Shown here piece after piece: positions 8,074 through 16,370 of a stretch of DNA of 53,957 bases. Numbering within the stretch: position 1 is the stretch's first letter; each line of letters starts with the position of its first letter. The DNA is from a virus. The notes beneath the pieces are model-generated. The model was not told where the DNA came from. It did not search any database and was given only the letters and a program-made list of their open reading frames with translations. Location of the stretch: positions 1 to 53,957 of the IMG/VR virus record IMGVR_UViG_3300028388_005701. One strand, written 5' to 3'. The position numbers were made by a program, and so were the translations under genes.

Positions 8074-8466
8074 ATGAATTGGAAGATTTTAATGCTGCTG
8101 GTGGTATCGGTGGCAGCATGTTCAATAGAAAAAGTACCTACATTAGAATGCCCTGAATTAAGAAAAGCATTGGATGATCTACCAGAAAAAACTATAGTCG
8201 ATAAAGGTGATAATACAAGGGGTGCTATGAGAAGACAGATAGATAGTTATCATTCGAATTATAGACCATACACATTCGGCAAATCGGTAAAGCAGTATTA
8301 TACTGAAAGATATGAAGAATGGATAAAAGATACCAGCTGTAGTTGTGATGATGTTAGAAGGAAAGTGTTGTCGCAATTATTAAAAACAGACGTTAAGTAT
8401 TTAAGGACCAGAGACACCATCTGGAATCCCAAAACACCAGCAAAATATTGGAAAAAGAATGAATGA
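8074..8466 (+). CDS. small lipoprotein
   Basis: 130 residues. The signal peptide MNWKILMLLVVSVAAC ends in a VAAC lipobox. The mature part is charged, with CPELRK, a CSC pair in the middle and a basic end (YWKKNE). An isolated plus-strand gene flanked by minus-strand genes. Its 3' end overlaps the convergent, interrupted tag-bearing gene by 74 bases. Envelope location is inferred from the lipobox; function unknown. Confidence 0.65.
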   Translation: MNWKILMLLVVSVAACSIEKVPTLECPELRKALDDLPEKTIVDKGDNTRGAMRRQIDSYHSNYRPYTFGKSVKQYYTERYEEWIKDTSCSCDDVRRKVLSQLLKTDVKYLRTRDTIWNPKTPAKYWKKNE

Positions 8467-8734
8467 AATATGTTACAGCAAGATCTTGTAACATTTTAAC
8501 AGTCTTGGTGGCTTCCTGTTTGGACATCATACAATAATCATCAATTCCAGCATCTGATACATCACCATAAAACGCCGCAGCCGATATCCATTTAGGTTGG
8601 TCAGTAAAATCTTCAAAATAAGAGTTGTATATGGTATACACGTAAACGGTATAGTACTCTCTGGCTAACCCCTGAGCTTCATCAATTGCTCATGGAGACT
8701 CATTTACACTTCCAAATTTTGGTAATCTTTTCAT
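8393..8734 (-). pseudogene. tag-bearing putative internal head protein with an in-frame TGA
   Basis: ATG 8734 opens the family tag MKRLPKFGSVNESP, then a TGA at 8690-8692. The same frame continues without a break as AIDEAQGLAREYYTVYVYTI, including a second E/A site (IDEA) placed as in the sister gene at 13713-14369 (VDEA). A single TGG-to-TGA change explains it. The frame runs past its probable original end into the antisense of the lipoprotein gene. The leader (CAATAATAATG) matches those of intact family members. Read as a pseudogene; low-level readthrough cannot be excluded. Confidence 0.75.
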
Positions 8735-8796
8735 TATTATTGATTTTGTGAACACAATAGTGTACCCACCAGCGTTAATGATACTAACTACGTGGT

Positions 8797-9186
8797 TTAC
8801 TTTTCATAAATATTCTGGGCGACCATCACTCCGGATGATTCTGGGTCGACATAAACCTCAACCTTATATTTATCAGATTCTACTTCGAATTCAGTATATT
8901 CGTCAATATTTGGTTCACCATCACAATAAAACATCACTGAGCCAGCAAACGAACTATAACTAATTTCAGCAGAATTAACGGTAACGCCAAGCTTGCTGGC
9001 CAATTTATCCAGGTTTCTGATGAATACACTGGATTTAACCGCATCGACTAATCTAGTGATATGCAAAGCCGTAGAATAGCTATCCTCAGCTCTATCATCC
9101 TCGAATCCTATATTACGGACCCAGGATGATTCATTGATTCGTTGAGAGGATTCGTTTATTTCGTTAAATTTTGGTAATCTTTTCAT
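8797..9186 (-). CDS. tag-bearing putative internal head protein
   Basis: The start is set at ATG 9186, where the family tag MKRLPKFNEINESSQRINES begins. It has two INES sites in tandem, matching the T4 prohead-protease consensus (I/L)xE before S/A/G. The 129-residue body is acidic and alpha/beta (SAEISYSSFAGSVMFYCDG, YKVEVYVDPESSG). Packaging into the head with removal of the tag is inferred from the T4 internal proteins. No enzymatic motif seen. Confidence 0.75.
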   Translation of the reverse strand: MKRLPKFNEINESSQRINESSWVRNIGFEDDRAEDSYSTALHITRLVDAVKSSVFIRNLDKLASKLGVTVNSAEISYSSFAGSVMFYCDGEPNIDEYTEFEVESDKYKVEVYVDPESSGVMVAQNIYEK

Positions 9187-9263
9187 TATTGTTGATTTTG
9201 TAAATGTATTAAAAAATGATAATTTTTTAGTAAGAGCGCATAAACTGGGACCCAACGGGTATA

Positions 9264-9659
9264 TTAATAGCCACTATATCTGATCCTCATATTATCGCCA
9301 GGTAGAGCATTTGATCTGATAAAGTCAGCAGCCTTGCCAGCCAACCAGTCGAATTCTGAAGCGGTAACAAACATGTTATACTTTGTCAGTATTTTATCGA
9401 TTTTTGCTACTAGATGATAAGTTCCGCGACCAGTGGCATCTCTTCTGTTGCGATTAATTTCAACGTAACGCCTGTAAGATTTTTTAAAATCGCTTTCCAA
9501 ATCATACCACAGTTCATCATAGGTATAATTATGTAAAGGACCAGTGGCTAATTCATTATCATCAGATGACCTAACACTGGTCAATTGGTCATAAAAATAT
9601 TGGCTATGCTTTAGGGGCTGTCCAGCCCTATAGTTTTCGAATAACGGTAATCTTTTCAT
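9264..9659 (-). CDS. tag-bearing putative internal head protein (variant tag)
   Basis: 131 residues beginning MKRLPLFENYRAGQPLKHSQ. It keeps the MKRLP-x-F head, but the (I/L)xE site is degenerate (FENY), so cleavage is less certain. The body is basic in the middle (FKKSYRRYVEINRNRRDATG) and ends RIRYSGY. Its ATG overlaps the TGA of the upstream Nudix gene by four bases. Packaging inferred from tag and neighbourhood only. Confidence 0.65.
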   Translation of the reverse strand: MKRLPLFENYRAGQPLKHSQYFYDQLTSVRSSDDNELATGPLHNYTYDELWYDLESDFKKSYRRYVEINRNRRDATGRGTYHLVAKIDKILTKYNMFVTASEFDWLAGKAADFIRSNALPGDNMRIRYSGY

Positions 9660-10165
9660 GATTTTGTTAATGATCTAATTTGTGATTTGGAATTTTTGAT
9701 GAGATAATCTAAACCGAAATGTTTGTTATCCAATTTCAATAACTCATCGTATGTAATCCACTTATAGTCCTCCGATTCCCAGTTGAGTACTGGCACAAAT
9801 TCATCTTGGACTACACCAGCAAAATTGTGATATTCAAAGGTACCATCTGGGGATTTGTAGACTGCGAGTGGTAGCACTTGCAGCAAATCCCTGGGGTTTT
9901 GTTGCGTTTCTTCTTCAAATTCTCTGGCTGCAGCGGTTTTTGGTAGGGTTTCATGATCATCGATCTTCCCACCAATAGTGCCCCAGGTTCCAGGTTCGTT
10001 AACATACGAAGAACGAAGGATGACCATAATTCGACCAGTAGATTTGGCTATTGGTAGTATACCAGCGCCACGATTACCCCAAAAACTACCACCTTTAGTG
10101 TTGGTATAGATGGTGTAATCATCTGACTCGCTAAGATACTGTTGAAAAGATTTGATGTTGTCCAT
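9656..10165 (-). CDS. Nudix hydrolase with possible capsid-targeting N-terminus
   Basis: The start is placed at ATG 10165, giving MDNIKSFQQYLSESDD; LSES is a potential prohead-protease site. The Nudix box is clear: GGKIDDHE then REFEEETQ, with one extra residue in the central spacer compared with the standard GX5EX7REUXEEXGU. Nudix enzymes split nucleoside diphosphates linked to another group (dNTPs, ADP-ribose, NAD, capped RNA); the substrate cannot be told from sequence. The gene sits inside the tag array and shares a looser tag, so a packaged, injected hydrolase is an attractive inference. The window has a second, tagless Nudix gene. Confidence 0.8.
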   Translation of the reverse strand: MDNIKSFQQYLSESDDYTIYTNTKGGSFWGNRGAGILPIAKSTGRIMVILRSSYVNEPGTWGTIGGKIDDHETLPKTAAAREFEEETQQNPRDLLQVLPLAVYKSPDGTFEYHNFAGVVQDEFVPVLNWESEDYKWITYDELLKLDNKHFGLDYLIKNSKSQIRSLTKS

Positions 10166-10217
10166 TCTGCTTTTTTTATTTTGGTGGCGTGATCTAGGTA
10201 GATAACGGCATCCATCA

Positions 10218-10676
10218 TTAATAGATAGCGGACTGGATATCAAAATTCAGAATGGTACCTGGACCTCCTATGTTGGTTGGCGATACAATATAAGGCACAT
10301 CCATACCCTGTATTTTAATAACGCCAGAGTCCTCGACGCTGACATCGGCAAATTTCACCTCTGCGGTAATATAAAATACACCAGGATCGTAATCGTTGTG
10401 TACACCAAATGAAGCGTCCTCAATAGCTGGTTTGCCAATACTTACCCAATATCGATTCATCCACATTGACAACTTTTTTGAAGACATTATATCCTTGGCA
10501 CGTTTCATGTGCTTAGCAACATATCTGATCTCAGATGCGGCGTGCTCACCAGCTATTTCGAACCAATCCCATCCCTTAGGATCAGCGTCAGACATATCAA
10601 CCTTTATATTGGTCAACTCTGGGTGCTTATCAACAGCTTCGTTGATCATCTGATTAAACTTTGGTAATCTTTTCAT
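10218..10676 (-). CDS. tag-bearing putative internal head protein
   Basis: 152 residues starting MKRLPKFNQMINEAVDKHPE; the processing site would be INE before A. The body has a helical stretch (AASEIRYVAKHMKRAKDIMS) and a strand-rich C-terminus (FYITAEVKFADVSVEDSGVI). No catalytic motif. Packaged-protein role inferred from the tag. Confidence 0.75.
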   Translation of the reverse strand: MKRLPKFNQMINEAVDKHPELTNIKVDMSDADPKGWDWFEIAGEHAASEIRYVAKHMKRAKDIMSSKKLSMWMNRYWVSIGKPAIEDASFGVHNDYDPGVFYITAEVKFADVSVEDSGVIKIQGMDVPYIVSPTNIGGPGTILNFDIQSAIY

Positions 10677-10736
10677 TGTTTATTCTTTTGACGAAAATTT
10701 CAATTTATATATCTTTATACCCAAGGCGTATCAGTA

Positions 10737-11054
10737 TTAATTTTGAATCGGGTTTTGTACTTGTACTGGCACTTCAATAACTAATTCTTCTTCAATGCGC
10801 ACGCCATCCCATTCTGACAGTGGAGCAAAACGATTTGCAGCAAATGATGGCTCAAAGGTGCCCATACCCGATGGGTGTTTTATTGGTTCGTTGGTGATCT
10901 CATTTAACCACACTGCTAGCCGCCCATCGGATAGTCTGAAACAACTCCTAATGGTGTACAATTTATCTTTCACTGGTAGGTTCTGGAAGAATGGAAGAGA
11001 ATTTGGATCAAATGTAGCATTGGTACATATCACCTCTTGATTTTTATGTAACAT
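10737..11054 (-). CDS. small phage SH3-like protein
   Basis: 105 residues without the tag. The pattern YTIRSCFRLSDGRLAVWLNE, then NEPI...EPSFAANRFAPL, belongs to a small family I recall from many phages, with a beta-barrel-like fold and no firm function. An acidic hydrophobic tail follows. It sits inside the tag array, perhaps as a passenger. Confidence 0.6.
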   Translation of the reverse strand: MLHKNQEVICTNATFDPNSLPFFQNLPVKDKLYTIRSCFRLSDGRLAVWLNEITNEPIKHPSGMGTFEPSFAANRFAPLSEWDGVRIEEELVIEVPVQVQNPIQN

Positions 11055-11090
11055 TTTTATTTATTATAATAGTTCAACAAAAACTGGTTT

Positions 11091-11573
11091 TTATTTTATC
11101 ACAACATCAGATGTAGTCATTATATTAAAGAATGCTGCAGCATCTCTATTGACAACCCTCCGGACTTTGAGATTCACACCAAGCTTACCCATAAGTTTGT
11201 TGAAATCATGGTAGGTATACCCCCAAAAGTACTTTGAGTCCTTTTTATCTTGGTCATAGAAACGTACCAATACTCTAAATGATCCGTTTTCAAATTGTAC
11301 CGTCAAATCCTCATAGTGCGGGTGAAAAAAATTGATGTGTCCATGGCCATTATACGTATACTCAGTGGTGACACCACCATAAGTTGATTTCCTGTGTTTT
11401 ATGGCCGGATCTTTGCTAGTAAAGCCCAGGGCATATAGATCATCAATATACAACTGACGCCATGCATCCCCTGGAGTTCTAGGGTAGTATTTCCCCCTAA
11501 CAGATTCATACCCATTACTGGCATAATCAATGTCCTGTTTACTGTATTGTTCAAAAAGCTTTATTGGTTGCAT
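11091..11573 (-). CDS. putative internal head protein with loose tag
   Basis: 160 residues starting MQPIKLFEQYSKQDIDYASN. The head resembles the looser tags of the Nudix and the 367-residue genes (IK-x-F-x-QY) more than MKKLPKF. No clear (I/L)xE site is seen, so processing is doubtful. The body is rich in aromatic residues (YFWGYTYHDFNKLMGKLGV). No family recognised. Confidence 0.6.
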   Translation of the reverse strand: MQPIKLFEQYSKQDIDYASNGYESVRGKYYPRTPGDAWRQLYIDDLYALGFTSKDPAIKHRKSTYGGVTTEYTYNGHGHINFFHPHYEDLTVQFENGSFRVLVRFYDQDKKDSKYFWGYTYHDFNKLMGKLGVNLKVRRVVNRDAAAFFNIMTTSDVVIK

Positions 11574-11581
11574 AATGTCTT

Positions 11582-11629
11582 TTATATTAATAATGCCATT
11601 ATATCTTTGGATTTTGGTAATCCTTTCAT
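11582..11629 (-). pseudogene. vestigial capsid-targeting tag
   Basis: A 15-codon frame, MKGLPKSKDIMALLI, preceded by the same leader type as its neighbours (CAATATTTAAAAATTAATAATAATG is cognate with other array leaders; key part AATAATAATG). It looks like the head of a tag-bearing gene whose body was deleted. The short length alone would be chance-level, but start motif plus leader make a remnant likely. Confidence 0.5.
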
Positions 11630-11634
11630 TATTA

Positions 11635-12738
11635 TTAATTTTTAAATATTGGAAATTTTTCAGGATGTTTAACCTTGGCTAGTTCACCTTTATGATTAAG
11701 GTAACCCTCCAGGGTGCCACCACCATTTTTCTTAATATCTTTCCATATTAGATGAACCCATTTCATAACTGTTGGGTATCTAGAGGCCCACTGTTTAATG
11801 TTATGGAATTCATTTGATACAAAGGTACCGATCTCTTGTTTACGATAATGACTATCAGGATAAGTGGCCCAGTCAATAATCCTGGCCCAGATATTAGTGC
11901 CATAGGTACCCGCCATAGGTACAATTTCAGATGTGAAGTTGCTCTTTATTAGTTTATCAACAGTGGTGTCGTATTTTTTGGATAATTTAGTCAGCTGTCT
12001 ATCTCTCTGTAACAACCCCAACGCATTTTTGGTATTGGCGTCGTCCATAACGGCATAGAGAGCTATGATACCAAATAAACCCCTGACAAATGCATCTTCA
12101 GGCTCATTAGCATGCTGAAGATACTTCTGGAACCACTCGGCATTATACTGATTCTCGACACTAGCACCTTTATAATGCCTGTGGTTATAATAAGATTCAT
12201 TATCATACGGATAAAAATAAATACCTAACTTAGTAGCTAATGCCCAACATTCGTTGAATATCTCAAAATACCGATCATCAAGCTTGCCAACATAAACATG
12301 GATCTCTTTGATATATCTAGATATGTTCTTGATTATGGGTTTGTCCAAAAATAGACGTTCTTCATGTTCATCATATCTGGTGATATTATCTATCTTTGAT
12401 TTTTTAGGATCTTTGTTGACATTCCAATATTCAACCGGAGAAGATGGGCCTAAATTGGATAGCGCATCACCATCAAAGACAATGGTAACCTTACCACCAG
12501 ATTCGGCCAGACTACGACCATAACCGATTTTGGCATTTCCGGTAGTAGAGAAAGACACGAAATAGGGCTTACCTTTATTAAGCTTATCATCAGACTTGGT
12601 ACCGAAGGCGATAGATGCCCTCAAGGAATTGGTACGCAGGATTTGCACCAGATTGGTGAGCTGGGTAAAATGAAAAGTTGTACGAGAAAGAGACTCGTAC
12701 AACCTTTGATATTGATTAAAAGATTTGATATTGCGCAT
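11635..12738 (-). CDS. large putative packaged protein, possibly ADP-ribosyltransferase-like
   Basis: The start is set at ATG 12738: MRNIKSFNQYQRLYESLSRT, where LYE before S is a good prohead-protease site. The 367-residue protein then has FHFTQLTNLVQILRTNSLRA, YFVSFSTTG and IGYGRSLAE. This resembles the opening of proteins with an ADP-ribosyltransferase-type fold (H-F/T, 'n-L..IL', strand with FxS). The match is partial and no catalytic Glu was assigned. T4 packages and injects the ADP-ribosyltransferase Alt, so the analogy is attractive but inferential. The C-terminal half is helical and unrecognised. Confidence 0.65.
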   Translation of the reverse strand: MRNIKSFNQYQRLYESLSRTTFHFTQLTNLVQILRTNSLRASIAFGTKSDDKLNKGKPYFVSFSTTGNAKIGYGRSLAESGGKVTIVFDGDALSNLGPSSPVEYWNVNKDPKKSKIDNITRYDEHEERLFLDKPIIKNISRYIKEIHVYVGKLDDRYFEIFNECWALATKLGIYFYPYDNESYYNHRHYKGASVENQYNAEWFQKYLQHANEPEDAFVRGLFGIIALYAVMDDANTKNALGLLQRDRQLTKLSKKYDTTVDKLIKSNFTSEIVPMAGTYGTNIWARIIDWATYPDSHYRKQEIGTFVSNEFHNIKQWASRYPTVMKWVHLIWKDIKKNGGGTLEGYLNHKGELAKVKHPEKFPIFKN

Positions 12739-12743
12739 TATTA

Positions 12744-13184
12744 CTACTGTGTTGCTATAAACAAAGCATAGGGGGTATTGGGTTGAATTGGTAACCACCC
12801 CAAATCAGATGAATTTCTGATTGCAAACTGAAAATCACTAGACCAGTTTTCTTCATCAACCATAGATGGATCTACATCTTCAATAGGCACACAACAAATG
12901 ATTTGGGTACCCATATCACCACCATCAATCTCACCATGAATATACCATTTGATATTGGTTAAATTCACATCCAGCCCCAATTCCTTTTTGATTTCGTTTT
13001 TTAAATCTGCTATTGAAGACGGACTTTCTACAGCCTCTTTTTGCCCTATAAAAAATGCCGCAGCGTCGATAATATTATCAGCAGCCCAATTCGATGTGAA
13101 GCTGACTTTTGGCCGTATGTCTACTGACTCATTAGTATTTTGGTAAGATTCGTTTACTTCTCCAAATTTTGGTAATTTTTTCAT
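12744..13184 (-). CDS. tag-bearing putative internal head protein
   Basis: 146 residues, starting MKKLPKFGEVNESYQNTNES with VNE before S as the first site. The body has a helix-rich part (AADNIIDAAAFFIGQKEAV) and an acidic, Trp-containing C-terminus (EENWSSDFQFAIRN). Six bases separate its stop from the downstream gene start. No function visible beyond the tag. Confidence 0.75.
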   Translation of the reverse strand: MKKLPKFGEVNESYQNTNESVDIRPKVSFTSNWAADNIIDAAAFFIGQKEAVESPSSIADLKNEIKKELGLDVNLTNIKWYIHGEIDGGDMGTQIICCVPIEDVDPSMVDEENWSSDFQFAIRNSSDLGWLPIQPNTPYALFIATQ

Positions 13185-13252
13185 TATTTGTTTTTTTATT
13201 ACTATAAGAGTTTAATTTATATATTTACAGATTATCATGCTGTGGTCCAGGT

Positions 13253-13654
13253 CTACCACAGATCCTCCATTAGATCGAAATTTATGCTTAGATCTAGATC
13301 GGTTCCAATGATGTTTATATAACCCGCATCATCGCCATAAGTATACATATACTTACTCTTGGGTAATTTCCTGGCTTCTAATTTCGCGGCCCCCACATTT
13401 GTTACTGAACCTTTATGGCCTTTGTAAATACCAATAATATCTTCTGGCTGTAGCGGATAGGTATCCATAACTATATCTAACAATTCTTCATAAATCAGGA
13501 TATCATGCAACTCCTCTACATACTTCGATGGATCACCTTTGCATGCGATAATAGCCAAATACTGATAAATGCTGAACTCCTGTTTACCAGCTAATACTGC
13601 TGATTCACTAATCGACTGTTTGTTTAGATCTTGATATTTCGGTAATTTTTTCAT
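13253..13654 (-). CDS. tag-bearing putative internal head protein
   Basis: 133 residues beginning MKKLPKYQDLNKQSISESAV, with ISE before S as the likely site. Body: helical (YQYLAIIACKGDPSKYVEEL), then strands ending DLSINFDLMEDLW. No domain recognised. Confidence 0.72.
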   Translation of the reverse strand: MKKLPKYQDLNKQSISESAVLAGKQEFSIYQYLAIIACKGDPSKYVEELHDILIYEELLDIVMDTYPLQPEDIIGIYKGHKGSVTNVGAAKLEARKLPKSKYMYTYGDDAGYINIIGTDLDLSINFDLMEDLW

Positions 13655-13712
13655 TGTAATATAATTTTATGTGGTTAATTATGGATATAATAAAAAATAC
13701 CCGTGTTTAATT

Positions 13713-14369
13713 CTATTTAAGGAAAAAACTAAATTCTATATAGGCAGTGCCATTTTTATTGTGGTTGGCCATTATCTTAACCTTAATCGGCCCACCATTG
13801 ATATTACGATTGTCTAGCTGGTTACTAGCCAAATTGACTGTCAGCCTATTTGATACAAAATGGGAGACCAATGAATCAACCACTGATTCCATATCACTAG
13901 CGGCAACGGTAGCGCTATTGACAATCACCATATTACTATCTTTACTGAAATATTTAGAATCCCAATGCCCCAATTCTGGTAACAACCTACGCAATCTAAG
14001 ATTTTCCACACCGCTTACTAACAATTTGTAGTTGTCCATGAACACATCGGCCTTATCATCTTTACGATACAGGTATTTATTATAGTTAACAAGGTTATCA
14101 TTTAATTCCATAAGCTTGTTACGCAGCATCCCCTTTTTATAAAAATCGAGATTGTATAGCTTGATGGCTTTGTCGGATATGTTATCACCCAGAGTGGTGG
14201 CGAACGCAGCGGCTAGTTTATCTAATGCTTTTTTGTTCAATTCTCGTATGCCTTGATTTATGGCGTTGACGATTTTGGCCACAATTTTTGTCTCTATATC
14301 ATCCAGATATCCGGCCTCATCAACTCTTTGGGATTCGTTTATTTCATCGAATTTTGGTAGCTTTTTCAC
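13713..14369 (-). CDS. tag-bearing putative internal head protein, GTG start
   Basis: 218 residues. The GTG at 14369 is chosen because it opens the tag MKKLPKFDEINESQRVDEAG, with INE/S and VDE/A sites. A long helical part (KALDKLAAAFATTLGDN, NKLMELNDNLVNYNKYLYRK) is followed by an alpha/beta part (NMVIVNSATVAASD, KVKIMANHNKNGTAYIEF). The same helix-then-strand order appears in the tagged genes at 18212-18994 and 19909-20577, suggesting one subfamily. Function unknown. Confidence 0.75.
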   Translation of the reverse strand: MKKLPKFDEINESQRVDEAGYLDDIETKIVAKIVNAINQGIRELNKKALDKLAAAFATTLGDNISDKAIKLYNLDFYKKGMLRNKLMELNDNLVNYNKYLYRKDDKADVFMDNYKLLVSGVENLRLRRLLPELGHWDSKYFSKDSNMVIVNSATVAASDMESVVDSLVSHFVSNRLTVNLASNQLDNRNINGGPIKVKIMANHNKNGTAYIEFSFFLK

Positions 14370-14396
14370 TATTATTGATTTTGAATCTAGAAATTA

Positions 14397-14840
14397 TTAT
14401 GATGCAGCCCAAGTAGGATATACAGTACCCCAACCATCCTCGAACAATTCAACAGTGATACTGATTTTGTATCTACCATTGTAAGTGGTTGTATAAACTT
14501 CTTTAAGCTCTCCAGCTCCGTGGTGAATATAGAGTGTCGGGAATATAATATCTCTCAGCTGCACATTTCTACCGTCCATATTGACACCGGAACTTGGTGC
14601 TTCATGGGTATCGTACCAAAGGTCAGCATCGTATCCTCCAGTGATTATCGATTTAAGCCACGATCTGAATTCTGGTGATGCAAATACTTCCTGATAGGCA
14701 TTATGTAAGCTTATCATCCATACAAGATCCATAGTAGCATTGTCATCTACGTGTTGTTCGCGGCCATAGACTTTATACACATTACTTTCGTTAATGGATT
14801 GTTCGTTGATCGTATCGTTGAACTTTGGTAACTTTTTCAT
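14397..14840 (-). CDS. tag-bearing putative internal head protein
   Basis: 147 residues with the tag MKKLPKFNDTINEQSINES (two candidate sites). The central helix AYQEVFASPEFRSWLKS is close to AYLDYFNTPDFDKWLTE of the tagged protein at 17306-17797, so these two are likely paralogues. The C-terminus is strand-rich (RYKISITVELFEDGWGTV). A TATAAATA box lies about 36 bases upstream. Confidence 0.75.
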   Translation of the reverse strand: MKKLPKFNDTINEQSINESNVYKVYGREQHVDDNATMDLVWMISLHNAYQEVFASPEFRSWLKSIITGGYDADLWYDTHEAPSSGVNMDGRNVQLRDIIFPTLYIHHGAGELKEVYTTTYNGRYKISITVELFEDGWGTVYPTWAAS

Positions 14841-14876
14841 TATTATTGATTTTTAAATATTGTATTGTAACCTATT

Positions 14877-14884
14877 TATTTATA
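14877..14884 (-). promoter_or_regulatory. TATAAATA box (T4-late-promoter-like)
   Basis: Exact minus-strand match to the T4 late -10 consensus, in the gap upstream of a tag-bearing gene. Internal head proteins are late in T4, which fits, but chance matches are expected in AT-rich DNA. Confidence 0.25.
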
Positions 14885-14886
14885 AG

Positions 14887-15222
14887 CTATGCCTCGAAAT
14901 GGTAGCAATGCAAGTCAAGTTCCGTATTAGTTTCGAGCTTGATAGGTTTCCACACTAAAGCATCACCGTGATAAACTTTGATGAGTTCAGCAACAGTACC
15001 TTCAATATCAGTGATATGCTCATGGGTGGCACCATCATACCTTTCTATGAAATAGACGGTCTCCTGTAATGATTCTTGAGGATCACAAAGCACCAAAATG
15101 GTGTATTTTCCGGTTTCTAGCCCATCACAGGATTTGCCCATCAACGGACCTATTTTATGTAACTTAGCGCAGCCTGGAGCAAGATATCTTGCTGTCTGGG
15201 TATTAATTTCGAGGGATTTCAT
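14887..15222 (-). CDS. hypothetical protein, 111 aa
   Basis: Starts MKSLEINTQTARYLAPGCAK. No tag and no signal peptide. Beta-rich with YTILVLCDP and TVYFIERYDG, and ending LDLHCYHFEA. Interrupts the array of tagged genes. Not recognised. Confidence 0.6.
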   Translation of the reverse strand: MKSLEINTQTARYLAPGCAKLHKIGPLMGKSCDGLETGKYTILVLCDPQESLQETVYFIERYDGATHEHITDIEGTVAELIKVYHGDALVWKPIKLETNTELDLHCYHFEA

Positions 15223-15261
15223 GTTGTTTTTTATTTTTGACCAAAAAATACTGGTTTGCCT

Positions 15262-15531
15262 TTATTCACACCTCTTCATTTTAAATGTTACCGCATCGGT
15301 TATTTTAGGAGTAACAGCTCTGCCATATTCCAGGCATCTTTTGGTTGTAACATTATCCACTGAATCGGTACGTACCACATTATCATCGGAACCCAAAAAA
15401 TCAATAACACACTGGTCACATTGTGCACCATTTGATGTATAGATTGGGTAGATACTTTCGGTGTTATAGCAAGATAAGACCGTGAACATCAGGAACAGTA
15501 AAATTATTAGATTTTTCATTTCATTTTTCAT
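15262..15531 (-). CDS. small cysteine-rich lipoprotein
   Basis: 89 residues from 15531; an inner ATG at 15519 is equally possible. The signal peptide IILLFLMFTVLSC ends in a VLSC lipobox. The mature domain has CDQC, a later KRC and a terminal KRC, like the small Cys-rich proteins at 151-784. The cysteines probably form disulfides outside the cytoplasm. Function unknown. Confidence 0.65.
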   Translation of the reverse strand: MKNEMKNLIILLFLMFTVLSCYNTESIYPIYTSNGAQCDQCVIDFLGSDDNVVRTDSVDNVTTKRCLEYGRAVTPKITDAVTFKMKRCE

Positions 15532-15572
15532 TTGGCTTATAAAATTTGGGGTACATATCAGCCATATCGTTA

Positions 15573-16337
15573 TCAGTTGGCTATACCAGCCATATTATAG
15601 GTATTACAGGATGTAGAATAACTACCCCATTGATCCCATTCATGTTCTGACCATAAATCGTAACCTGTACCATTGGGTTTAACCACCAGCGTAGCATCCA
15701 TATAGACCTGGTAGAAAAAATTGATGGCGTTAGCGTTGCTACCCTTGTTACTTATGATATCAGCCAGAGTTGCCTGCCATACGGTATTACCACCATCCAA
15801 TGGGTTAGCCACGGTAAATGTAGTGGTGTTGATATTGGTATGGGTAGCCACATCGAAATTGGTAGTAGCTGTGATACTGCCTGGAGAACTGCCAGAATTG
15901 CTATTTATCTCAGCATAGTAGACATTGCCATAGCTATCGGTACCAGAACAGGCAGAATAACCAACAGTCAGTGTGGTGCGCACACTGAATTCAACATCAA
16001 AATTAGTAGCAGGTCCACTGTAATTATTGAAATCGACTTTGATAGTGCCATCGCCATTGATATGGCACCAGGTGAATCTACCAAAGGAGCTAGAATAATC
16101 ACCGATACCATCAGTGTTAGTACGATCACAAAAACCTTTGGCATCAATACCAGCGTTTGGGTTGGCCCTGTATTTGCTCATATGGTCGTCGAATTCGACT
16201 TGGATTTCATCGATAGTCATTCCAGGGAATTTAACCTCTAGCAATGAGATATCAGGCCCTTTATCGGCATCTTCTGGGTGTAAAAAATTGCAACTACCTA
16301 GCAGTGCAATAGCGAAAACGAATAGTAAATTTCTCAT
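15573..16337 (-). CDS. large lipoprotein, beta-rich
   Basis: ATG 16337 is preferred over an upstream TTG. The signal peptide MRNLLFVFAIALLGSC ends in LGSC (lipobox), followed by NFLHPED. The mature part of about 235 residues is Gly/Ser/Thr/Asn-rich with strand patterns and a few Cys (KGFCDR, FTWCH, YSACSG, STSCN). The order charged helix, Cys, F-x-WC, TIKVD is shared with the lipoprotein at 3568-4383. Likely exposed on the host envelope after early expression; an infection-exclusion role is only a guess. Confidence 0.7.
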   Translation of the reverse strand: MRNLLFVFAIALLGSCNFLHPEDADKGPDISLLEVKFPGMTIDEIQVEFDDHMSKYRANPNAGIDAKGFCDRTNTDGIGDYSSSFGRFTWCHINGDGTIKVDFNNYSGPATNFDVEFSVRTTLTVGYSACSGTDSYGNVYYAEINSNSGSSPGSITATTNFDVATHTNINTTTFTVANPLDGGNTVWQATLADIISNKGSNANAINFFYQVYMDATLVVKPNGTGYDLWSEHEWDQWGSYSTSCNTYNMAGIAN

Positions 16338-16370
16338 AGTCAATTGTTGTTTTGATTTAATTGTTGATAT

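Noticed and set aside
8690-8692. Genome-wide reassignment of TGA as a sense codon
   Set aside because: Many genes in the window end in TGA, often in ATGA overlaps with a following start, and only one in-frame TGA was found in a plausible gene.
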